Positions 57,992 to 64,000 of a stretch of DNA of 64,000 nucleotides are shown here, one piece after another. The position numbers and the translations under genes were made by a program. Source of the stretch: Azoarcus sp031546845 (GTDB taxonomy: Bacteria; Pseudomonadota; Gammaproteobacteria; Burkholderiales; Rhodocyclaceae); assembly GCA_031546845.1 (NCBI GenBank), contig JAVBJT010000019.1:43957-107956 (forward strand), given 5' to 3'. Every line of letters starts with the position of its first letter. Position 1 is the first letter of the stretch. Below the pieces are notes generated by a model. The model had not been told where the DNA came from and did no database searches. It saw nothing but the letters and a program-made list of their open reading frames with translations.

Positions 57992-59590
57992 ATGACCTTG
58001 GAGATGAAACGATTTCGGCATTATTTGAGCGCCGGCGCGTTGGCCGTCATGGCCTGTGCCGTGCTGCCGTCGGCTTCCGCGAAGGATGGCGTGGCCATTC
58101 TCAACGCGAAGTGCAAGGTGTGCCACTTGCCGGACGACAAGACGCAACTGACACCCGAGAAACCCTTGTTCCGCATCAGCTACCAGCGCAAGACGCCGGA
58201 GGGCTGGCTGGCGAGCATCGGGCGCATGCAGGTGATGTACGGTGTGAAGATCAGCGATCAGGATCGCCGCGATCTGGTCAAGTATCTGGCCGATAAGCAG
58301 GGGTTGGCGCCGAGCGAGACCGAGGGTGCGCGCTACGCGATGGAGCGTCGGCTGAATACCATCGAAAGCTTCGATACCCAATTGACGGAAATGTGCGCGC
58401 GTTGCCACTCGGGTGCGCGTTTTGCCTTGCAGCGCCGCCCGGAAGGAGAGTGGGGCCGATTGGTCCATTTCCACATGGGCCGGTGGCCGTCTCTGGAATA
58501 TCAGATGATGTCGCGCGACCGCGACTGGTTTGGCTTGGCGATCAAGGAGGTTGTGCCGGCGCTGGCCAAGGCTTATCCGCTGGAGAGCCAGGCTTGGGCC
58601 GATTGGCAGAAGCAGCGCCCGCAAGCCGCTTCGTTGGTGGGCGATTGGAGCTTCAGCGGGCACATGCCGGGCAAGGGCGACGTGGCCGGCGTGATGAAGG
58701 TGGCCAGCACCGATAAAGATCAGTTCAAGGTGACGGTGAAGGGCAAGTATGCCGATGGCAGCCCGTTCGATGGCGATGGCAGCGCGGTGCTGTACAACGG
58801 TTACGAATGGCGCGGCAGCGTCAAGATCGGCGACGTGACGATGCGCCAGGTATTCAGCGCCTTGAAGGGTGAAATGCGTGGGCGCATGTTCGACAAGACG
58901 CACGACGAGCGCGGCCTGGATTTCGTTGCCGCGCAAAAAGGCACGACGCTTGTGCTGGGCGTGCAGCCGGGCTACGTCAAGGCGGGCGAGGAGACCGAGG
59001 TCAGTATCGTCGGCAGTTCGCTGCAAGGCGCGCCGTCCTTCGGCAAGGGCATTCAGGTGGTGTCGGTGGTCGCGCAAACCCCGGAACGCGTAACGGTCAA
59101 GGTCAAGGCCGCGGCCGATGCCGACGCCGGCATGCACGAGGTGAGCGTCGGCTCGGCCACGGGCGGCAGTCTGGCGGTGTACAAGGATATTGCCGAAGTG
59201 AAGGTGGTGCCGGAGTTCTCCATTGCGCGCATCGGCGGCAACGGCGGCTCCACGCCCAAGGTGCAGGGCCGCTTCGATGCCGAGGCCTGGGGTAAGGGCG
59301 CCGATGGCAAACCCTACCGCATTGGCGTATTCCCGGCGAAATGGTCGGTGGAGCCCTTCAACGAGCGTGCGAAGGAAGACGAGGATGTGAAGTTCGCGGG
59401 GGTAATGGACGCCGGGAGCGGCATCTTCACGCCGGGCGACGCGGGCCCGAACCCGGCGCGCAAGATGTCCACCAACAACGCGGGCAACCTGAAAGTGATC
59501 GCCGACGTCGATGCCGCGGGGCAGTCGCACAAGGGCGAGGGGCACCTGATCGTTACCGTGCAGCGCTGGAACAACCCGCCGCTTCCGTGA
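57992..59590 (+). CDS. qhpA: Quinohemoprotein amine dehydrogenase alpha subunit
   Basis: The 532-residue precursor has a signal peptide (hydrophobic YLSAGALAVMACAVLPSASA, cleavage before KDGVA) and an N-terminal di-haem domain with two CxxCH sites (KCKVCHLPDD and EMCARCHSGA). Three beta-rich domains follow (e.g. GDWSFSGHMPGKGDVAGVMK), the known build of this subunit. Electrons from the quinone cofactor in the gamma subunit pass to its haems and on to a periplasmic acceptor. GAGAGGAG lies just before the ATG; ATG 58004 is an alternative start. Confidence 0.95.
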   Translation: MTLEMKRFRHYLSAGALAVMACAVLPSASAKDGVAILNAKCKVCHLPDDKTQLTPEKPLFRISYQRKTPEGWLASIGRMQVMYGVKISDQDRRDLVKYLADKQGLAPSETEGARYAMERRLNTIESFDTQLTEMCARCHSGARFALQRRPEGEWGRLVHFHMGRWPSLEYQMMSRDRDWFGLAIKEVVPALAKAYPLESQAWADWQKQRPQAASLVGDWSFSGHMPGKGDVAGVMKVASTDKDQFKVTVKGKYADGSPFDGDGSAVLYNGYEWRGSVKIGDVTMRQVFSALKGEMRGRMFDKTHDERGLDFVAAQKGTTLVLGVQPGYVKAGEETEVSIVGSSLQGAPSFGKGIQVVSVVAQTPERVTVKVKAAADADAGMHEVSVGSATGGSLAVYKDIAEVKVVPEFSIARIGGNGGSTPKVQGRFDAEAWGKGADGKPYRIGVFPAKWSVEPFNERAKEDEDVKFAGVMDAGSGIFTPGDAGPNPARKMSTNNAGNLKVIADVDAAGQSHKGEGHLIVTVQRWNNPPLP

Positions 59591-59623
59591 TCGACGGAAC
59601 CGGATTGAACTGAAAACGTGAAT

Positions 59624-59640
59624 CCCGCCATTGCGGCGGG
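59624..59640 (+). terminator. Attenuator-like hairpin between qhpA and qhpD
   Basis: CCCGCC, ATTGC, GGCGGG with TTG next, 33 bases after the qhpA stop codon. The lack of a T-run suggests partial attenuation or mRNA 3'-end protection within the operon. Confidence 0.45.
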
Positions 59641-59664
59641 TTGAGCAAGTTCCGGGAGGTTGAT

Positions 59665-61095
59665 ATGGGCGCCATGCTGAACTTGGTCGAGCGCAACCTG
59701 CATGAAGTGCGGGTGGATGCCGGCCGGCTGTTGTTCCACATCCCCAGCAGTTCGTTGTTCGCCAGCGACGAACTGACCGGGGGCATTATCGATACCCTGC
59801 GCGGGCGTGCCTGCTCGCCGGACGAGTTGGCGCAGCGCCTGGGCGGACGTTTCGACGTTGCCGAGATCGACGAGACGCTGCGCGAGTTGATCGCGTTGGA
59901 ACTGGTCAACGACGGCTCTCCGCTAACGCCGGAAATCGGCGTGCAGCGCGTCGAGCGCACCGCGCTCAATACCGTGGTGTTGAACGTCAACACGGGCTGC
60001 AATCTGAGCTGCACCTACTGCTACAAGGAAGACCTTGCCAAGCCGTCGGCCGGCAAGCGCATGGGCACGGATACCGCCGAAGCCTCGGTGGAGATGCTGC
60101 TCAAGGAGTCGCCCGACGAGCCGCGCTACACCGTGGTGTTCTTCGGCGGCGAGCCGCTGTCCAACCGCCCGCTGATCGAGCATATGGTCGATTACTGCGA
60201 GCGGCGCTTCGGCGAACTGGGCAAGCAGGTGGAGTTCGTCATGACCACCAACGCCACGCTGCTCAATGAGGAGATTGTCGACTGGCTCAACGCCCATCGC
60301 TTCGGCCTGTCGGTGAGTATCGATGGACCGCAGGCGGTGCACGACCGCAACCGCGTCACCATCGGCGGGCAGGGCACCTACGGCACGGTGCGGCGCAAGG
60401 TCGACATGCTGCTGTCGCGCTACACCAGCCGGCCGGTGGGCGCGCGGGTGACGCTGACGCACGGCACGACCGAGATCGAAACGATCTGGAACCACCTGAT
60501 CAACGAACTCGGTTTCGCCGAAGTCGGCTTCGCTCCGGTCACCTCGGGCAACCTGACGACCTTCAACCTTACCGGTGAAGAACTGACGCAGGTGTTCGCC
60601 AACATGAAGGCGTTGGGCCAGTGGTATCTGGAAGCGGCGCTGGAAGATCGCAACATCGGTTTTTCCAATCTGCACCAGCTCCTCACCGACATTCACGAGG
60701 GACACAAGAAAGCTCTGCCGTGCGGCGCCGGGCTGAAGATGCTGGCGGTGGACCACAAAGGCGAATTGAACCTTTGCCACCGTTTCACCGGCTCCACGCT
60801 GCCGACCTTCGGCAATGTGCATAGCGGCGTGAAGCAGGCGGAATTGAACGACTTCCTGTCTCAGCGCCTGGACCGCACCGGCACCGGCTGCGACAGTTGC
60901 CGCATCCGCAACCTGTGCTCGGGTGGCTGCTATCACGAGAGCTACGCGCGCTACGGCGACCCCACACATCCGACTTACCACTATTGCGAACTGATGAGGG
61001 ACTGGGTGGACTTCGGCATCGAAGTCTACAGCCGGATCATGGCTCACAACCCCGGCTTCATCGACCGCTACATCACTCCGCGCAAGGGACACTGA
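59665..61095 (+). CDS. qhpD: Radical SAM/SPASM thioether-forming enzyme QhpD
   Basis: This protein has 476 residues. The radical SAM cluster CNLSCTYC lies at about residues 112-119 after LNTVVLNVNTG; GGEPL and SVSIDGPQ are the other fold markers. The SPASM region has PCGAGLKMLAVDHKGELNLC and CDSCRIRNLCSGGC for auxiliary iron-sulphur clusters. QhpD makes the Cys-to-Asp/Glu thioether bridges in the gamma subunit, encoded directly after it. GGGAGG precedes ATG 59665. Confidence 0.95.
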   Translation: MGAMLNLVERNLHEVRVDAGRLLFHIPSSSLFASDELTGGIIDTLRGRACSPDELAQRLGGRFDVAEIDETLRELIALELVNDGSPLTPEIGVQRVERTALNTVVLNVNTGCNLSCTYCYKEDLAKPSAGKRMGTDTAEASVEMLLKESPDEPRYTVVFFGGEPLSNRPLIEHMVDYCERRFGELGKQVEFVMTTNATLLNEEIVDWLNAHRFGLSVSIDGPQAVHDRNRVTIGGQGTYGTVRRKVDMLLSRYTSRPVGARVTLTHGTTEIETIWNHLINELGFAEVGFAPVTSGNLTTFNLTGEELTQVFANMKALGQWYLEAALEDRNIGFSNLHQLLTDIHEGHKKALPCGAGLKMLAVDHKGELNLCHRFTGSTLPTFGNVHSGVKQAELNDFLSQRLDRTGTGCDSCRIRNLCSGGCYHESYARYGDPTHPTYHYCELMRDWVDFGIEVYSRIMAHNPGFIDRYITPRKGH

Positions 61096-61096
61096 C

Positions 61097-61420
61097 ATGA
61101 AACATTTGAAACCGATCAATAACAAGGCCGTGAAACTCGAACAGGCCGCCGCCGAGGACCGCATCGAGGAGGTCGTGGCGATGAGCGCCGTCGCCGGTTG
61201 TTCCGCGACTACCGATCCGGGCTGGGAAGTCGACGTGTTCGGCGGCGTTTCCTCGCTGTGTCAGCCGATGGAGGCCGATCTCTACGGTTGCGCCGACCCG
61301 TGCTGGTGGCCGGCGCAGGTGCCCGACATGATGACCACCTACCCGGACTGGAACAAGAAAGCGCTCAGTTCCGACAAGGACTGGCGCAATCTGGGAACCG
61401 TGTTTCCCGAAGATAAATGA
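61097..61420 (+). CDS. qhpC: QHNDH gamma subunit precursor with CTQ cofactor
   Basis: The 107-residue peptide has a 28-residue leader (KPINNKAVKLEQAAAEDRIE core) and a core beginning MSAVAGC. Counting from that Met, Cys7-Glu16, Cys27-Asp33, Cys41-Asp49 and Cys37-Trp43 all fall where the known subunit has its three thioether bridges and the cysteine tryptophylquinone. GCADPCWWPAQ holds the cofactor residues. Starts one base after qhpD; the leader is for QhpD docking and QhpE cleavage. Confidence 0.96.
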   Translation: MKHLKPINNKAVKLEQAAAEDRIEEVVAMSAVAGCSATTDPGWEVDVFGGVSSLCQPMEADLYGCADPCWWPAQVPDMMTTYPDWNKKALSSDKDWRNLGTVFPEDK

Positions 61421-61452
61421 ATAAACGGGCCGAGGAACGAGGAGAAAACCCA

Positions 61453-62574
61453 ATGCATAAGAAAGTATTAGCCGGCGCCGTCGCGCTGTTTGCCGTTTGT
61501 TCGTTCAACGCTACCGCCGCCACGGTCGAGGGCGGCAAGGCCTTGAAGGCGGGCAGCGAATATCTGGTCACCGTCAACTATCCGAACAACCTGCATGTCG
61601 TCGATATGCAGAACGACAAGCTGTACAAGACCTGCCAGATACCGGGCGGTTTCGGTCCCGGTACGATCCAGCTTTCGCCCGACCGCAGTATCGCCTACGT
61701 GCTTGCCAACCACTACGCGGACATTTACGGCATCGAACTGGATAGCTGCAAACAGGTGTTCCACGCGAGTCTGGCGCAGAAGTTCTCGGAAAACGCGCGT
61801 TCCATGTTTTCCATGACGGTGAGCCACGATGGCAAGGAAGTCTATGCGGTAGCCAATCCGACCATGGTGTTTACCGACCACTACGAGGTGCAGAACCCGC
61901 GCCTGGATGTCTATGCCGCCAACGGCGGGCTGAACGCCAAGCCGATCCGCAGCTTTCCCGCGCCGCGTCAGTTGAGCATCATGCAAAGCGGTGACGATGG
62001 CAGTTTGTACGTCGTCGGCCCGGACATCTACAAGGTCGATCCGAAAACGGGCAAGTTCGACGTGCTCATCGCCGCCCGCAACTGGACCCGGCCGAACTAT
62101 GCCGCGCCCGACGTGCTGTATCCGTGGAACCAGCAAACTTATCGCCATGAGTTCGCACTGGTCTACTCCACGGCGAAGTTCAAGGACGAGAAGAAAGACC
62201 TGGCGACCGCCGATTACCTATTCGGCTTTTTCAGCATCGATCTGGCGACGGGTAAAACCGAAACAGTCGATTTCGGCCCGGTGACCGAGGTGTATTTCAG
62301 CAGCATGCGTTCGCCGAAGGACCCGAACGTGATATTCAGCGTGCTCAACAATCTGACCAAGTTCGATATCAAGCAGCAGAAACCGGTCAAGACCGCCACG
62401 CTGGATCATGCCTACTACTGCCTGACCTTGAACAAGGCCGGTAACAAGCTCTATCTGACCGGAACCTTGAACGACGTGGCGATTTTCGATGCCGACACGA
62501 TGGAGCGCATCGGCGACCTGAAATTGCCCGGCGGCGACATGGCGACCACGACCACCCAGGCTTTCATCCGCTAA
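61453..62574 (+). CDS. qhpB: Quinohemoprotein amine dehydrogenase beta subunit
   Basis: The 373-residue precursor has a signal peptide (HKKVLAGAVALFAVCSFNAT) and a seven-bladed beta-propeller seen as repeated YNP/YVL-type strands (GFGPGTIQLSPDRSIAYVLA; LSIMQSGDDGSLYVVGPDIY; CLTLNKAGNKLYLTGTLNDV). The beta subunit contributes to the active-site cavity around the gamma subunit. ATG 61453 was chosen: GAGGAG lies eight bases upstream and the signal peptide starts there. Confidence 0.95.
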   Translation: MHKKVLAGAVALFAVCSFNATAATVEGGKALKAGSEYLVTVNYPNNLHVVDMQNDKLYKTCQIPGGFGPGTIQLSPDRSIAYVLANHYADIYGIELDSCKQVFHASLAQKFSENARSMFSMTVSHDGKEVYAVANPTMVFTDHYEVQNPRLDVYAANGGLNAKPIRSFPAPRQLSIMQSGDDGSLYVVGPDIYKVDPKTGKFDVLIAARNWTRPNYAAPDVLYPWNQQTYRHEFALVYSTAKFKDEKKDLATADYLFGFFSIDLATGKTETVDFGPVTEVYFSSMRSPKDPNVIFSVLNNLTKFDIKQQKPVKTATLDHAYYCLTLNKAGNKLYLTGTLNDVAIFDADTMERIGDLKLPGGDMATTTTQAFIR

Positions 62575-62596
62575 GCGCGAAGCCGTACAGGTTTGC

Positions 62597-62633
62597 AGCC
62601 GCCCGCGAGGCTTTTGCCCCGGGCGGCTTTTTT
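62597..62633 (+). terminator. Terminator of the qhp operon
   Basis: AGCCGCCCG and CGGGCGGCT form a perfect 9-bp stem with a 14-nt loop, followed by a T-run, 22 bases after the qhpB stop codon. Confidence 0.9.
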
Positions 62634-62635
62634 AT

Positions 62636-62700
62636 TCAACACAGAATGCGGCAGCGCAGGGTGCCTTCCAGCGCTTTCAGCGCATCGAACACTTCCGGGT
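62636..62700 (-). pseudogene. Possible 3' remnant of a phosphoglycerate dehydrogenase gene
   Basis: On the minus strand the last codons before the stop read EVFDALKALEGTLRCRILC, similar to the C-terminal ACT end of D-3-phosphoglycerate dehydrogenases (LxxxxGTxRxRxL). Nothing further upstream continues the similarity. Very short; may be chance. The rest of 62640-62932 holds only the promoter listed next. Confidence 0.2.
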
Positions 62701-62802
62701 TGGCCGGCTGCCGCGAACGGCAAGGACGCACCGGAAGATTGAGCGGGGCAGGGGGTGCGGTTTCTGCGTTCCCGTAGCATCTTTTTGAGTAAAAGTTAAG
62801 TC

Positions 62803-62831
62803 TTGACATCCATGTCATTCGTGTGGATATT
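62803..62831 (+). promoter_or_regulatory. Promoter upstream of the large exported protein
   Basis: TTGACA, 17 bases, GATATT, about 100 bases before the ATG at 62933. Confidence 0.5.
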
Positions 62832-62932
62832 ACGCCCCGTTGTCATTTGGCGGCCACACGGTTTTTTCCGCGCTTGCGGCCCGGCCGCCCCCGATCGAAC
62901 AGCAACAACAACCGATACGAGGGCCTTCCTAA

Positions 62933-64000
62933 ATGGCCTGCAACAACGCCGCCCATCGCGGCCTCAACGAAGATTCGCGCGCCTCCAACTCATCCTGCCA
63001 GTTCGCGCGCCTTATCCTGTGCTTCGCCCTCGCGCTGCTCGCTCTTGTTGCCGCCCCCGCCTGGTCCCAAAGCGCCCACACCTACGACCTTTATCTAGAC
63101 ACCGACGGCAACGCCAGCACCGGCTGCGCCGTCACCCTTGCCGACCGCTTCGGCACCGACTCCAGCGCCGGCTGGGAATACCGCGTACGTCTTGCTGTCG
63201 CCGCAGACGGCACCGTAGGCACCCCCGAACTCGCCCCCTGCGCAGCCGGTGCCTTCGGCGCGGGCACCGCCACCGGCTCCGCTCCCCATCCGCTGGACCT
63301 AGGCCGCGCCCTGCGCGCCGAAGACCGCATCGAATTCAGCCTCCCCCTTACCGCCCTCGGCAACCCCAACACCCTAGCCGTCGCACTCGCCAGCAGCGGC
63401 GACTACCTCACCCGAACCAGTAGCGGCGGCCGGCTCACCGCCTTCAGCGCCGGCGGCCCCATACCCGGCCCCATCACCGACGCAAGCGGCACCCCCCGCG
63501 CCATCCCCACCCTCACACTCGGCCCGCTCCTACTACTCGCCGTCGCCCTCGCCTGGATCGCCCGCCGCCACTTCACCTTACGCCACCCCCTCACCCTCGC
63601 TGCCGCCCTCATCGGCACCAGCCTCCTCACCGCCGCCCTCGCCTGGGCCGCCGTCATCACCATCGACGGCAGCATTGCCGACTGGTCAGCCATTTCTCCG
63701 CTCGCCACCGACCCCGCCGACGACAACACCCCCGGCACCCCCGACCTCCTTGCCCTCTACCTCGTCAAAGACGGCCCCAATCTTGCCGTGCGCATCGACG
63801 CCGCCACCGGCCGCAACCGCGCCCCCCTCATCAGTGCCGCCACCTACAGCGCCACCGCCACCGCCGGCACCCCCTGGAACGCCAGCCTCAGCGCCAACGA
63901 CCCCGACCGCGACCCCCTCACCTGGACCCTCATCGGCGCCCCCGCTGGCATGAGCATCACCGGCAGCAGCACCGACGCAGCCGGCAACGCCACCGGCACC
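62933..64000 (+). CDS. Large exported protein with internal IPTL-type sorting motif, 3' end beyond window
   Basis: A frame of 356 codons is open to the window edge; an in-frame TAA directly precedes the ATG, so the start is fixed, with GAGGG nine bases upstream. A signal peptide is clear (RLILCFALALLALVAAPAWS). Residues about 50-175 form a beta-rich domain (TYDLYLDTDGNASTGCAVTL). An IPTL-CTERM-like tripartite signal follows (RAIPTLTLGPLLLLAVALAW with IARR). The protein does not stop there: a second membrane segment (LAAALIGTSLLTAALAWAAV), a DGSIADW domain and a cadherin/Ig-like repeat (NRAPLISAATYSATATAGTP) continue. Codons end almost always in C, unlike the qhp genes. Confidence 0.8.
   Translation, partial: MACNNAAHRGLNEDSRASNSSCQFARLILCFALALLALVAAPAWSQSAHTYDLYLDTDGNASTGCAVTLADRFGTDSSAGWEYRVRLAVAADGTVGTPELAPCAAGAFGAGTATGSAPHPLDLGRALRAEDRIEFSLPLTALGNPNTLAVALASSGDYLTRTSSGGRLTAFSAGGPIPGPITDASGTPRAIPTLTLGPLLLLAVALAWIARRHFTLRHPLTLAAALIGTSLLTAALAWAAVITIDGSIADWSAISPLATDPADDNTPGTPDLLALYLVKDGPNLAVRIDAATGRNRAPLISAATYSATATAGTPWNASLSANDPDRDPLTWTLIGAPAGMSITGSSTDAAGNATGT

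Noticed and set aside
62803..63423. Plus-strand frames starting at 62803 and 62823
   Set aside because: Pro/Arg-rich translations without a plausible ribosome site; the frame from 62933 has signal peptide and recognisable domains and remains open to the edge.

Overview
The window joins two unrelated regions of a GC-rich proteobacterial chromosome. I infer a betaproteobacterium (Rhodocyclales, Burkholderiales or Neisseriales-like) from the quinohemoprotein amine dehydrogenase cluster, the IPTL-type sorting motif and the phage types; no rRNA or housekeeping marker fixes the genus.

Positions 1 to about 37.9 kb are a temperate lambda-like prophage that runs off the left edge. The virion genes lie on the minus strand, reading from about 23 kb down to 1: TerS and TerL, then a displaced block (Mor-like regulator, AntA-type antirepressor, HicAB and a tail-fibre cassette flanked by two 42-bp repeats), then gpW-like protein, portal, S49 protease with a nested scaffold gene, gpD, gpE, head-tail joining and tail-terminator proteins, holin and endolysin, tail tube, tape measure and a distal tail protein. 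A P4-alpha-type primase-helicase sits beside a 65-bp perfect inverted repeat full of GTGCAAGG iterons, a likely origin. CII-, Cro- and CI-like regulators form the switch at 26.3-27.9 kb. The rightward arm (28-37.9 kb) carries Rha, small accessory genes, DUF550, DUF2303, a complete diversity-generating retroelement (two target genes, Avd, template repeat, reverse transcriptase), a Gp37/Gp68 protein, DUF4224 and a tyrosine integrase that abuts tRNA-His. Both antirepressor-type genes have a leader with the architecture of phage C4 antisense RNA.

Positions 37.95-38.3 kb hold a tRNA-His/Arg/Pro operon with a clear promoter. It is followed by a DUF748 (AsmA-like) giant protein, pterin-4a-carbinolamine dehydratase and O-acetylhomoserine sulfhydrylase.

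Positions 44.2-62.6 kb hold a full set of genes for quinohemoprotein amine dehydrogenase (QHNDH). They are a sigma-54 activator, an ABC exporter (QhpF-like), a subtilisin-like protease (QhpE-like), an outer-membrane porin, the flavin monooxygenase QhpG, an aldehyde dehydrogenase, a CcmF-like haem lyase and the structural/maturation operon qhpA-qhpD-qhpC-qhpB. The picture is periplasmic amine oxidation to aldehyde with electrons leaving through c haems, followed by aldehyde oxidation. The gamma subunit is modified by QhpD and QhpG, trimmed by QhpE and probably exported by QhpF. GG-N10-GC sigma-54 promoters and recurrent TGTCTCA half-sites upstream of three transcription units suggest that one activator controls them all. 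A small scar region (51.6-53.4 kb) with a 122-bp MITE-like element, a broken di-haem oxidoreductase and an XRE regulator splits the cluster.

The right edge enters a large exported protein with an internal IPTL-type motif and a strongly C-ending codon bias; its gene runs past position 64000.
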